Below are positions 21,703 through 33,577 of a DNA stretch of 64,000 bases, in pieces. Source of the DNA: Lycorma delicatula (taxonomy: Eukaryota > Arthropoda > Insecta > Hemiptera > Fulgoridae). Numbering within the stretch: the first letter of the stretch is position 1; each line of letters begins with the position of its first letter. Position numbers and translations under genes: made by a program. Where the stretch lies: positions 14,071,501-14,135,500 of the forward strand of contig NC_134460.1 in NCBI RefSeq assembly GCF_047948215.1, in the 5' to 3' direction. The notes under the pieces were generated by a model. That model worked only from the letters and a program-made list of their open reading frames with translations, searched no databases and was not told the DNA's origin.

Positions 21703-23337
21703 TAAGTTCAGAAATTGTACCAAATTTTATCCAAATGGGTCCAATCCAGTTTGGGAATTCCAAACAAAAACTACAATATTCTGACACAAAATTTTGCCGA
21801 TTAGCATAATTTTTCCTTACATTGTATAAGCTATATAATATAAAGAATATATACCCGGTAAAGTAAAAATGCGATATCTGATCTTACATATTTAACGATA
21901 TTTTTTTTTCTTTTTTATTACATTAACTTAATTTTTTTTTAATATGCTGATTCCGTGGCGGATGGTAGCTTGTTCATCTTTCATTTGATGTTTCTACGTT
22001 GGAATGCCGTTTAAGTCTGGAATTTTTTAAGCGTTTCAAATATTGTTTTCCCATTCATAAGCTTTGATATTAAGTAGAATTAATATACAGATGAATTTTT
22101 GAGAAAAATATTTAACGTAATAATAATCATACAATGAAATTCTATTTCGTTTTGAGAAAGGAAATTTAATTTAATAACGAATAATAGAGTAACATTTTAA
22201 TTAAAAATGATTTATTTTAATTTAAATAAATCTGATACCCTTTGACTTAATTGTGTTATAATACTTTTCTTTCAATCATATCAGTTAAAAAGAAAATGAC
22301 TCACGGCTTCTCTTTTTAATAGATAATTCCATTTTGTGTAATATAATTTAAAAAATTTGTCTTTCCACATTCTTTATAGCAAAGATTATGGATTTAAAAA
22401 GCATGTCCGATCAGTATGAAATTATTATCTTACATAAAATTACGCGTGTATTTAAAAAGGTTTTTCTCACAGTATAAGATTTAAAAATATGAATGTTATA
22501 GACCCTTTTGATTAATATACATCGTGAAAAATATGAATTCATGACTTGAATATTAAAGACGTATGATTCCTTCTTTTGGCTCACAGACTATCTGAACACG
22601 GATCGGTTAAAAAATGAATGTTAACAGGAACACGTTTAAGTAACGCGTAAAGCATAAAACAGTATACTCGTATTATTGTTTGAAGTACAATATTTACTTT
22701 ACGTTTTACCGATGTTAAAACTTCATTCATTACAAATTAGAATTGTGAAAATGAATAATGTGGTGCATGTAAAAGTACTTACGTGTGTTCATGCGTGTGG
22801 CGTCAATGTTATAAATATAGTAATGAACCCCTGTTATATTGGTCACGCTTGACGCTTCCGACACGTCACGTTATACATTATGGTTTAATTCTTCCTTCCT
22901 TTTTTCTTGTTTTTTTTAAATTTTCTTCAACATATTTCGTTGTGTTCTTTTTCTGTTTTAATTAATACTTAAGATTGAATTTAATTTTGTATTTTTTTTT
23001 TATTGCTTTGCGGTTATTTTCTAAAAAAATTTCCCTTTCTGTTTAACGATTTATACTTTTTTGAAAATTTCTGGTTTAATAATTAATGATTTAATTGAAA
23101 GAAAATTTATAATTGTACCTATGTTACCAGGCTTCTTTACTTAGGGGACACACAAACTATCCATTATAGACAAAAAGAAATTATACTTTGACTTAGAAAA
23201 AATGAACTATATATACTTTACTTTTATAATACTTATTATTTTTATAATATACTTTATTTTTTAATTATTTTGTTTTACTATACATATATATATATATATA
23301 TTCTTTATTTTTTAAGTCCCTAGAGAACTTACACTCT
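21703..23337. other. AT-rich intergenic stretch, no gene seen
   Basis: No coding or transposon motif recognised. A (TA)n tract lies at 23283-23301 next to LINE copy 4. Confidence 0.5.
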
Positions 23338-23347
23338 GTACATAAAC

Positions 23348-24859
23348 TTTTTTTTTTTTTTTTTTTGTCTTCAGTCATTTGACTGGTTTGATGCAGCTCT
23401 CCAAGATTCCCTATCTAGTGCTAGTCGTTTCATTTCAGTATACCCTCTACATCCTACATCCCTAACAATTTGTTTTACATACTCCAAGCGTGGCCTGCCT
23501 ACACCATTTTTCCCTTCTACCTGTCCTTCCAATATTAAAGCGACTATTCCAGGATGCCTTAGTATGTGGCCTATAAGTCTGTCTCTTCTTTTAACTATAT
23601 TTTTCCAAATGCTTTTTTCTTCATCTATTTGCCGCAATACCTCTTCATTTGTCACTTTATCCACCCATCTGATTTTTAACATTCTCCTGTAGCACCGCAT
23701 TTCAAAAGCTTCTAATCTTTTCTTCTCAGATACTCCGATTGTCCAAGTTTCACTTCCATATAAAGCGACACTCCAAACATACACTTTCAAAAATCTTTTC
23801 CTGAGATTTAAATTAATTTTTGATGTAAACAAATTATATTTCTTACTGAAGGCTCGTTTAGCTTGTGCTATTCGGCATTTTATATCGCTCCTGCTTCGTC
23901 CATCTTTAGTAATTTTACTTCCCAAATAACAAAATTCTTCTACCTCCATAATCTTTTCTCCTCCTATTTTCACATTCAGTGGTCCATCTTTGTTATTTCT
24001 ACTACATTTCATTACTTTTGTTTTGTTCTTGTTTATTTTCACGCGATAGTTCTTGCGTAGGACTTCATCTATGCCGTTCATTGTTTCTTCTAAATCCTTT
24101 TTACTCTCGGCTAGAATTACTATATCATCAGCAAATCGTAGCATCTTTATCTTTTCACCTTGTACTGTTACTCCGAATCTAAATTGTTCTTTAACATCAT
24201 TAACTGCTAGTTCCATGTAAAGATTAAAAAGTAACGGAGATAGGAAACATCCTTGTCGGACTCCCTTTCTTATTAGGGCTTCTTTCTTATGTTCTTCAAT
24301 TGTTATTGTTGCTGTTTGGTTCCTGTACATGTTAGCAATTGTTCTTCTATCTCTGTATTTGAACCCTAATTTTTTTAAAATGCTGAACATTTTATTCCAA
24401 TCTACGTTATCGAAAGCCTTTTCTAGGTCTATAAACGCCAAGTATGTTGGTTTGTTTTTCTTTATTCTTTCTTCTACTATTAATCTGAGGCCTAAAATTG
24501 CTTCCCTTGTCCCTATACTTTTCCTGAAACCAAATTGGTCTTCTCCTAACACTTCTTCCACTCTCCTCTCAATTCTTCTGTATAAAATTCTAGTTAAGAT
24601 TTTTGATGCATGACTAGTTAAACTAATTGTTCTATATTTTTCACATTTATCTGCCCCTGCTTTCTTTGGTATCATAACTATAACACTTTTTTTGAAGTCT
24701 GATGGAAATTCCTCTTTTTCATAAATATTACACACCAGTTTGTATAATCTATCAATCGCTTCCTCACCTGCACTGCGCAGTAATTCTACAGGTATTCCGT
24801 CTATTCCAGGAGCCTTTCTGCCATTTAAATCTTTTAATGCTCTCTTAAATTCAGATCTC
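23348..24859 (-). mobile_element. Family A LINE, 5'-truncated copy 4
   Basis: The exact 10-bp TSD GTACATAAAC occurs at 23338-23347 and 24860-24869. The tail is a T-run of about 20 bases, the longest of the family here. The 5' truncation follows CAGATCTC, identical to copy 3. Confidence 0.93.
23371..24859 (-). CDS. Reverse transcriptase ORF, 5'-truncated but open (family A copy 4)
   Basis: About 496 codons stay open from the truncated 5' end to the natural stop, with no internal lesion. In order: KAPGIDGIP, SLTSHASKI, DQFGFRK, FIDLEKAFD (catalytic D), GVRQGCFLSPLLFN, FADD (catalytic pair), FCYLGSKIT (thumb), GSETW, FEMRCYRRML and the end NQSND. The endonuclease and linker are missing, so it cannot mobilise itself. 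The first methionine-like starts are internal and there is no reason to expect translation. It is the least damaged RT domain of the family in this window. Confidence 0.88.
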
Positions 24860-24869
24860 GTACATAAAC

Positions 24870-25240
24870 ATAAAATTTCCTATATTTTACTGAGAATCGA
24901 AATAGCTTTTTTTTTAATGGCCGCCATATTTGAAACGGACCATCTAAAACCTTTTTTTTTAAATATACTTTACATTATTTTTTATTTTTATTGTTGCTTT
25001 ACCTTCAAAAGAAATGCATTTTGTACAGAATAAATCCTCAGCCTAAAAATGATATTAAAATATTAAAACACAAGCCCAAGACATCTTCGTTTCAGTCACT
25101 GATTTTCAAAAAAAAATTACCATTCAGTAGATAGAGAAACCATATTTGAATCATTAAAAGAATACGAAATTGATCAAAAAATTATTTTAATTAAACTCAA
25201 TTTTAATCAATGTTGTATCTTAAGTCAAGTTTCTTGATAA
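24870..25240. other. Spacer, no gene seen
   Basis: AT-rich. Contains AATGGCCGCCATATTTGAAA, a motif often met in insect interspersed repeats; family not identified. Confidence 0.5.
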
Positions 25241-25244
25241 AGTT

Positions 25245-26285
25245 AGCGAACCGTTCCAAATAAATGCAGTACTAAGACAAGGAGATGGTCTTTCACCAAT
25301 GCTTTTCAACTTGGTTTTAGATGAAGTCATAAAAATCTTGTAGGAAAATAACAACCAGTGCAAAAATAGGAACAAAGAATCAGAACGTCAAGATCGAACG
25401 TCTAGTTTTTGCCGACGACCTACACCGTTTGCAGAATCAGAACAAGAAGAGATCTATCAAATTAACCGATTGAAAGAAATATCTAAAAGAACAGGCTTAC
25501 AGATCTCCTTTACAAAGACAGAAATGATGACAAGTGTCACTAAATATCCCAAAAGACAATAAAAACTAAATACAGCAAAATTAATATCAGACTTATTTGA
25601 AATATCTTGGAGAAATAATTAGTAGAAGCGGAACAGATAGACTAGTTTTTAAGAATAAAAAAAAAATTAAAGCAAACATAGACGTAAAAAATATTTACAA
25701 TAAAAAAAACCTTTCTATAAATGAAAAATTAAAGCCTTATTACACAGTTGAAAGACCAGTAATGTTTTACGGCATGGAAACCACAGATATAACTGGAATA
25801 GAAAATCTGCTTCAGATAGAAAAAAAAATTTAAGAAGGTCGAAGAAGAACACATAAAGGCCATAGACTGAGGTCAAATAAAGAGATATACGATAAGATTG
25901 AAGATGTGGGAGTAACAATAAGAAAACTACGGCTAAAATTATACGGACTCATGGTCCAAATGAACCGATCAAGGCTAAACAAAAAAATTTTCAATAAATT
26001 CTGGAATTATAAAGGTCAAGATGGTTATCTGAAATAGATGAAAGAAGAGCTTAAAATTTCAAAATTACAGAAAATGACTGTCTAGATCGAAAATAATACA
26101 GAAAGAAAATATTTTAATTAAAGGTTCCTGTAGGCGAATTGAAAAATTCAACAGAGGAAAATGGACTGAAGAAAGAAGAGCTAAACAGCCCGAAAGAATG
26201 AAAAACTTCTGATTGAAAAAGAAACTACATGAAATGATATTTGCGTGGTCCTTTAATACCTCGGAGAAAAAAAATAAAAATAAAA
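25245..26285 (+). pseudogene. Decayed family B LINE reverse transcriptase fragment
   Basis: Frames broken by stops read VSEPFQINAVLRQGDGLSPM, MLFNLVLDEVIK, then ERLVFADDL (catalytic pair), EISKRTGLQISFTKTEMM, KYLGEIISRSGTDRLVFKN, YGMETTDITGIENLLQIEKK and the basic end KWTEERRAKQPERMKNF. These match block by block the intact frame at 30.78-32.04 kb (LRQGDGLSPLLFN, FADDL, KYLGEII, EEKKARSERMKKY), so this is an older, divergent relative lacking the 5' half. The 3' non-coding part also shares GTGGTCC. Confidence 0.8.
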
Positions 26286-26289
26286 CATT

Positions 26290-27198
26290 AAAATTCTGTT
26301 ACCGGGAAACAAAAGATAAATTCGGTGGTACTTTTTTACCCTAATTTTTATTATTGTAATCGGTTAAAACTCATAATAATATACAGAAAAGAATAATCTT
26401 TAATATGTTACAACAAACAGTTGTAGAAAAACTCAGTGGTTTTTCCAACCGGTGGTTCAGAAAATGAATCGGATTAATCTCTTAAAAAAGTTTTTTTCTG
26501 TGATGACGCATAAAATAAATTTTAAAATACCTAAATTTCTTGGAAGTTCAATGTTTTTTTTGGTGTTTCAGTTTTATATTTTAGGTTGTTCGTTTCGTGT
26601 TATCTGCATTTTTTTTTTGTATTTTGCTCGTATCTTATATAAATGAAGTGTCGTTATTATTTCTCGATTTGTGATGACTTAAATATATCGGTGTATAAGA
26701 GCTTTGACTCATCGCGATAATTATCGAATAAGTTATTTTTATAAATAAGTTTTTTCATGTTTTTAAAAAATTCCACATTTTATTAATTTATTTTATTTTT
26801 ATTATGTTTCAGGTGAGTATTGTGCATAAATGTATTTTTTGGGAGTATGTAAGTATATATTTATTTGTAATTTATTGATTATTTATCAATGAAATCCGCA
26901 AATTTAAATGTAATGTTTTCTTCAAATTTTACCATCATTAAAATAGTTTTATGAATTTGCTGTGAATCGATATAGTAATCTAATGTTTGATTTTTCGTTT
27001 TAAGGAATATATTTACAAAATATTTGCGTTGTTTATTTTTCTTACCATTATTTATTGTTCTTATTATTTATATACTTTTAAAACTATTTGGTTTGTAAAT
27101 TCAAGATAGTTAAATTCGGATCTTTCCACACAGATATTTTATTGTGATTCCTAATAAATCTCGTTTAAATAAATCCTCGTTTTTCTTATACGTATTAC
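26290..27198. other. AT-rich intergenic stretch
   Basis: No gene recognised. A 64-codon open frame at 26452-26646 has low-complexity F/I/K-rich composition and no support. Confidence 0.5.
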
Positions 27199-27209
27199 AA
27201 ATTTCGTTT

Positions 27210-28019
27210 AGATTCGGAGTAACAGTACAAGGTGAAAAGATAAAGATGCTACGATTTGCTGATGATATAGTAATTTTAGCCGAGAGTAAAAAGGATTTAG
27301 AAGAAACAATGAACGGCATAGATGAAGTCCTACGCAAGAACTATCGCGTGAAAATAAACAAGAACAAAACAAAAGTAATGAAATGTAGTAGAAATAACAA
27401 AGATGGACCGCTGAATGTGAAAATAGGAGGAGAAAAGATTATGGAGGTAGAAGAATTTTGTTATTTGGGAAGTAAAATTACTAAAGATGGACGAAGCAGG
27501 AGCGATATAAAATGCCGAATAGCACAAGCTAAACGAGCCTTCAGTAAGAAATATAATTTGTTTACATCAAAAATTAATTTAAATGTCCGGAAAAGATTTT
27601 TGAAAGTGTATGTTTGGAGTGTCGCTTTATATGGAAGTGAAACATGGACGATCGGAGTATCTGAGAAGAAAAGATTAGAAGCTTTTGAAATGTGGTGCTA
27701 TAGGAGAATGTTAAAAATCAGACGGGTGGATAAAGTGACAAATGAAGAGGTATTGCGGCAAATAGATGAAGAAAGAAGCGTTTGGAAAAATATAGTTAAA
27801 AGAAGAGACAGACTTATAGGCCACATACTAAGGCATCCTGGAATAGTCGCTTTAATATTGGAAGGACAGGTAGAAGGGAAAAATTGTGTAGGCAGGCCAC
27901 GTTTGGAATATGTAAAACAAATTGTTAGGGATGTAGGATGTAGAGGGTATACTGAAATGAAACGACTAGCACTAGATAGGGAATCTTGGAGAGCTGCATC
28001 AAACCAGTCAAATGACTGA
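27210..28019 (+). pseudogene. C-terminal reverse transcriptase fragment (family A copy 5)
   Basis: The frame is open from the 5' junction to the natural stop at 28019 (about 269 LINE codons) and continues upstream into flanking DNA by chance. It holds FADD, FCYLGSKIT, GSETW and FEMWCYRRML but lacks the palm motifs before FADD, so it cannot be an active polymerase. Confidence 0.88.
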
Positions 28020-28030
28020 AGAAAAAAAAA
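27210..28030 (+). mobile_element. Family A LINE, 5'-truncated copy 5
   Basis: TSD AAATTTCGTTT at 27199-27209 and 28031-28041. The copy begins at AGATTCGGAGTAACAG, just before the FADD motif. The tail reads TGACTGAAGAAAAAA, lacking the C of the usual GAAGAC. Confidence 0.92.
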
Positions 28031-28041
28031 AAATTTCGTTT

Positions 28042-29680
28042 TTAATATATAATTAACCGATAACCGTTTAACTACAGTTAAGATTTTAAAGATTTGGTAA
28101 ACGATACGTTGTTAATATAGAAAAACTTTTATTTAGAAAAATATTCATTTGAAACGTCAATAGAAAACGTGTTATATTCTGATATGTAAAATTATTTGGG
28201 TTAACGTTTTAATTTAAAATTTCTACGGGATAAGAAACTTCATTTTTTAATTTCCTCTCTGATCACTATTTTTCCTTTAAGAAGGAAAGTATTATCCAAA
28301 GTTACGATGTCGGATGTTTTGCGCTTGTAAACGTTTTTCACAAAGCACTTAGTCCAAAAAATTTAAAAAAACTATACTAATTTCCGGAAGATTTTGTATG
28401 TACGTACGTGTGCCGACCAGGATTTTGATTATCTCAGCTGACTCAACTTAAATTATTTCGATAATAGTAATTGAAAATTTTCTATATATGTGACATTGGT
28501 GGCTTACGTTTATTGAAAATAGTGGATGGATCATAGTTTTTTCAATTTTGAATTTTTTTACTGTGATTGTAGAAAATTGATTTTACTACGAAAAAATCAT
28601 TTAAAATTCTACGATATTTTAAGTTGATCGGAATTAGAAACGGGAGAATATTCAACATTATTTCTAAACAGTTTTCACCTCGTATCTCGAAAAACTGTTA
28701 AATTACAAAGTTTAAATTAGCACAAATATTTGGATATATATGTATGTACTCGTATATTCAAGCTTTAGCCTTATCTTCGACCACATCTGACAAGGAGGGG
28801 GCACGGTACCCATATTTTAAAATTTTTTTACTTTAATTTTTCCACCCGACAGGATTTCCTGGGAGATGTCGTCGGATAAACTTAAGGGACTGATTCAGAC
28901 ATCAAAACAAAAACACGAAATTTCAGGTAGATAAATGGCTTAATTTATTTTCTCTCTGTTGTTTATTTTGTGTTTTTTCAATAAAAATTCATATTTTGAG
29001 ATCAGATTGAAATATTTTATTCTGATTAATGTAAATAAAAATCTGAAGAAAAGGATTGTTATCTAAAATCGTTTGCTATTAGTATTTCATAGATTTTAAG
29101 TAAAAATAATTAAGTTGCTAATATTTAAAAACACAATGGTGTACTTGAATTAAAGTTCTGTCAAGGTCGAAGCTGGATAAGTTACACAACCCTTTTGTCG
29201 GCTTTTTGATTGTAATAAGGAGCTGGTTATTATAGAAGTTTTGAAAATATTAGTGTTCTTTTCAGACCTATTCTGTTTTTATACGAATATAACTTTAAAC
29301 AAATTAAAAATTAATTATATCTTTGCATTTAAAAATAATTGATTGTAAATTAACCTGTGTTTAATGTAATTTAATTGCATATATATATATATATATATAT
29401 ATATTTAAAAAGTTATTAAACGGTACGGTTTTTTATTTAATCACAGGTAGCACATATTTAATGTGTTTATTATAGTACTACCCTGGTGAAAGATGCGTGG
29501 AATTTTGGTTCGTAAACAGCTTTTTCATGGGTTGGTAATTTTCTGGACGAATGATTTTATCTTCTGTATAGCGAACTCGCTTTGTACTCGTAGGTTGGTC
29601 TAATTTTCCACCAAAAGATTACAGAATGCAGTCAATTTCCAGTCGATGCTCCTTTATAATACAACAGCTACAGTATACGA

Positions 29681-29719
<39 letters not shown>

Positions 29720-29920
29720 ATTATATTCTTTCGAAGAACCAAAATATAAATATGTATGGCATTTTAATATATTTATTATTTTTAAATTTTACATATGATT
29801 TGAGTTTCTTAATTTATTTTATTATTTCTATGAAAATAAAAAAAGGAATTATAGGTCGATTAAAAAAAAGTGACCCAAGGGATAACAAAATAAAAATACT
29901 TGACTTGTATATTTAGGTTA
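28042..29920. other. Intergenic stretch with microsatellites
   Basis: No gene. Bases 28380-28920 look like a non-coding interspersed repeat of unknown family. (AT)n tracts occur at 29380-29404 and 29684-29716. Confidence 0.45.
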
Positions 29921-30687
29921 AATGCACTATTATCCGGATGATCATATGAGACATCTGTACCAGACACCGTCTCTCTCTCACCGACCTCCGGAAAATTTCG
30001 ATATATTTTCGCGTTTCATGTTCCCCAGACCTCAAAACCACCGTCATCTCAAAAGCTTATATATACACTTTCTTGTAGACACGATAACTATCGTAATTTT
30101 GCGCCAATCACTTTCAAATTTTTCCTTAAAAATAACTCGTCTCAAAATCTCGGTCGAGTTCGTTAACGGCCAAAATCGGACCGTGGGAATAGAAATGGAG
30201 GGAGGGCTTTTTCGAAAAAAACAAAATATTGCTATAATTTTTTTATTAAGTAAAATATCGAATTTGTTTAAAGTTCCTACTGTTTTTTGGATAAGGACCT
30301 AAAACTTATTTCAGTAAAGTTTTTTGATATCACCAACGATTGGCCCAGGGGATGAAAAAATGGGGTTTTGAAGACCAAAAACATCAGACGTCCTTTAATA
30401 GGCAAAGTATCGATTCGGTAAAGTGGTTGTTAGTCCTCTAATCATTACCTAAAACCTTTGTCTGCAACTCTCGATATAACCAACCTTAACTAAAAATTTT
30501 GCTGGAACTTTAAGAAGATGGGCTTGTCGTATGGTAAACATGAGAAATTTTTTTCACATGCAACCATTGTCGTATTAAGAAAATTTGAAGTTTTCTTAAT
30601 TTTAAGGTGGAAATATTTTTTATCCCCTACTTAGCACCGGTGAAATCTACCTTCACCTTTTGGCGTGCCGAAAGGGATTTTTTTTTC
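29921..30687. other. Unclassified interspersed repeat-like DNA hosting a LINE
   Basis: Sequence composition changes here (CTCGGTCGAGTTCGTTAACG, CTCGATATAACCAACC). It resembles non-coding repeats of insect genomes but no protein or terminal structure is visible. A 126-codon open frame at 29922-30302 shows no family features. The family B LINE inserted at its right side. Confidence 0.4.
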
Positions 30688-30702
30688 ATAATAAACGTTT
30701 AA

Positions 30703-32043
30703 ATTGAACTGGAACTTGGGGAATACCAAGGGGGATTTAGGCCATGGAGAGGTTGCCCGGAACAAATAATATCCCTAAAACTTATGATGGACTTATATAA
30801 AAGACGGAAAAAACAACTAATAATCACCTTCGTCGACTTTAAAAGGGCCTATCATTGTATACACCGACCATCCATGCTGAATATTCTGAGAAACCTGGGC
30901 CTTCACCCTAAACTCGTAAACATGATAAAATTAACTTTAACCGATACCCAGTCCAGAGTGAAATTCAGAGGTGAACTCTCTCAACCCTTCTACATAAAAA
31001 CTGGATTGAGGCAAGGAGACGGCCTCTCACCACTCCTTTTTAACTGCGCCCTCGAATTTGTCATGAGAAAATGGTATGAAATAAATCCCAAAATTATAAA
31101 AATGGGTACTAAGAAAAACTCCATCACACTAAATCGCCTAGGATTTGCAGATGACCTCGCTCTTTTAGCAAATAATATTCAAGAAGCCAAAACACAAATC
31201 ATGAGCCTTCAAAACCTAGCACAAAAGATAGGGCTTCATATCTCTTTCGAAAAAACTGAACTAATGGCCATAGATCCTCTGGTAATAGAGCGCATTACGG
31301 TAAACAATCAGAAAATTAAAATAGTAAAACAATTTAAATATCTAGGGGAAATAATAACTTATAATTTAAATGAAAAAGTGACATGGCAAAACAGGACAAA
31401 TAAAATGATTAAATCCCAAAAATTAACTCGGTCAACATATAACAAAAAATGCCTTTCTGCTAAAACAAAACTTAAACATTATAAAACTGTAGTACAGCCA
31501 GAAGTCACCTACGGAAGCGAGACCCTTTTCAAAATCACTCAGAAAAACCGAATTGAAAAAATTCTGAAAATAGAGAGGAGAATTGTCAGAACGTGTATCG
31601 ATAAAAAACACCAAAAAGAAGGCCGATGGTGGATTGTGCCAAATGAGGTGCTGTATCGAGAAATAGAGCCTGTTACTGATACTATGCGGAAAAAAAGAAT
31701 CTCTTTCTTCGGTCATCTCATAAGGACACCGGAAACAAGACCGTCAAGAAATATCATTGAAAAGCTCTGGTTCCAAAAGCTAGAAGTAGGATGGATCAAA
31801 GAAATTAGAGAAGATATGAAAGAATTGGGAATTTCCCTGACCGACCTACAGAATAAAACTGGAAAAATTACAAAGCTAAAAGATAAAAGCATTAGATTTA
31901 AACAAAAGACAGACAAACGACAAAATACAACGAAGAGGCTGTTTACAGATGAAGAAAAGAAAGCAAGATCTGAACGGATGAAGAAATACTGGGCAGCTCG
32001 AAAGAGTAAAATAACACGCTTTTCTCAGAAAAGATCCAACTAA
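30703..32043 (+). CDS. Reverse transcriptase ORF, 5'-truncated but open (family B)
   Basis: The frame is open from the insertion boundary to the stop at 32041-32043; the first ATG is at 30784 (419 codons). Upstream codons in the same frame read LGEYQGGFRPWRGCPEQI, the RT block before the first catalytic motif. From the ATG: FVDFKRAYHCI (catalytic D at residue 18), GLRQGDGLSPLLFN (residues 74-87), FADDLALLAN (121-130), KYLGEII (thumb), YGSET, NEVLYREI, FFGHLIR and a strongly basic end, EEKKARSERMKKYW. The intact frame and perfect TSD suggest a recent insertion. The endonuclease is missing, so it is not autonomous. Confidence 0.9.
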   Translation: MELELGEYQGGFRPWRGCPEQIISLKLMMDLYKRRKKQLIITFVDFKRAYHCIHRPSMLNILRNLGLHPKLVNMIKLTLTDTQSRVKFRGELSQPFYIKTGLRQGDGLSPLLFNCALEFVMRKWYEINPKIIKMGTKKNSITLNRLGFADDLALLANNIQEAKTQIMSLQNLAQKIGLHISFEKTELMAIDPLVIERITVNNQKIKIVKQFKYLGEIITYNLNEKVTWQNRTNKMIKSQKLTRSTYNKKCLSAKTKLKHYKTVVQPEVTYGSETLFKITQKNRIEKILKIERRIVRTCIDKKHQKEGRWWIVPNEVLYREIEPVTDTMRKKRISFFGHLIRTPETRPSRNIIEKLWFQKLEVGWIKEIREDMKELGISLTDLQNKTGKITKLKDKSIRFKQKTDKRQNTTKRLFTDEEKKARSERMKKYWAARKSKITRFSQKRSN

Positions 32044-32085
32044 AATTGACTTAAGTGGTCCCATGTTGGCCGTAAAAGCATAATA
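30705..32085 (+). mobile_element. Family B LINE, young 5'-truncated copy
   Basis: A perfect 17-bp TSD (ATAATAAACGTTTAAAT) at 30688-30704 and 32086-32102 defines both ends. The 5' end is inside the RT domain. The 3' end is a short non-coding part ending GCATAATAATA, with TAA-type repeats rather than poly-A, as seen in RTE-like elements. Confidence 0.92.
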
Positions 32086-32102
32086 ATAATAAACGTTTAA
32101 AT

Positions 32103-33092
32103 AAAAGTAACAAAGAAAATATTTTTTCGAATTTTTAAAATTTTGGGCTTATGTACAATGGGTTTTTTATTGCTTATAGTGATTACCATGATAAAATTTA
32201 AGCATCAAAATTTCCAAATTATTAGATAATAAATATGTATTTATTTTTATATTTTTAATTTTGGGGATCCCTTAATCTGTGGGAATAATTTAATAAAAAA
32301 GATTGTATAATGAAGTAACCCTTAACAAAAAAAATTTAATTGTTTAAAAATAATGATAAAAGTTTAACTTTTATGATACTATTAAAAAAAAAAAATTGCA
32401 TCTTATTTTGGGCCTGCGGTACATTATAAGGCTCAAAACTACTTAAATATTTATTATCCTTAAACTGACATAGAAAATTTTTTTAAAAATTAAGAGTTAC
32501 AGTCAAAAAACCGAATTTATATTTTTTAAAAATGGATTGAATAAATTTAAAAATAATTTTTCCATAAACATTCTTAAAATAGCATCCCCGTCGCGGTCAA
32601 GGGATATTTAGTCGGTCATGGCTCGCTTTGGTCGCCGTTCCCCTCTATTCAGAGGACTCTGTCCCTTGGACTCTTGTGAGAATAATAATGATAAATAAAA
32701 ATTAAAGCCTTTTCAGTAGATAAAAAATATCAGTATGTTGTAATTCCTTCAGAGCAACAGTTTGGTCAGTACATGATCCGAAACTTTGAGTGATCTAAGA
32801 ATATCAATTTCAAAACTATCAACCTCCATATTAAAAATATTAGTTATAACTGGTGGTTACCCGTACTTCGTACGGGTAAAAATGTATTTTGCCCATTCTT
32901 AGTGTTACCCGACAAACACCACTAGGAGGTGACCATACTTCATTTCTAATTTTTTTATAAACTTTTTTAATTACTTTTACGAGAGGTTATTTTTAAAGTA
33001 AAGACCGTTTCATTGTAAAAAACAATTATTCTGAAAACTTCATAGATATTTTTGTATTTCTCTTATATTACTTATAATCTCATTAACCTATC
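32103..33092. other. AT-rich intergenic stretch with a hairpin
   Basis: No gene. It carries a perfect GC-rich hairpin at 32857-32879 (separate entry) and long A/T runs. Confidence 0.5.
32857..32879. repeat. Perfect hairpin TTACCCGTAC/GTACGGGTAA
   Basis: A 10-bp stem around a TTC loop, G+C-rich against an AT-rich background. It could be part of a terminal structure of a non-autonomous element, but no CTRR end or partner repeat was found at a suitable distance. Confidence 0.55.
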
Positions 33093-33577
33093 TTACTTCT
33101 GTATATAATTACCACATGAATTAAGACATTTATCGTAGCGATATACCAGCTTCAATGTACCGTCGTCATATTCTTCTGCCGCTAGTCCATTTAGCCACTG
33201 ATTAACAACATTTTTAAGTTCGTCACCCGCGAATCTCTTACCTCTCAAAAATTCTTTCAATTTTCAAAAAAACGGTAATCAGAAGGTGCTAAGTCCGGAC
33301 TGTACGGTGGGTGATCGTAGATTTCCCATCCAAATGTTCTCAGTAAATCATGTGTCGGACCCTCAAAATGTGGACGTGCATTACCGTGCACCAGGACGAC
33401 GCCGTCGGTCAGCCGCCCACGTCGCCGTTTTTAAATGGCGCGCCGTAACTTACGTAGAATTTCGCAGTAGATTTCTGTATTTATCGGTTTGCGTCAAAAT
33501 GGCTGTGGCTTGACCTTTGTTGATCTGGTCGGTGATTGCGGATTACACCATACACTTCACTGCCGTTTTCTCTCTGG

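Noticed and set aside
29922..30302. 126-codon frame as a host gene
   Set aside because: No recognisable motif, unusual composition (H/P/I-rich), located in repeat-like DNA.
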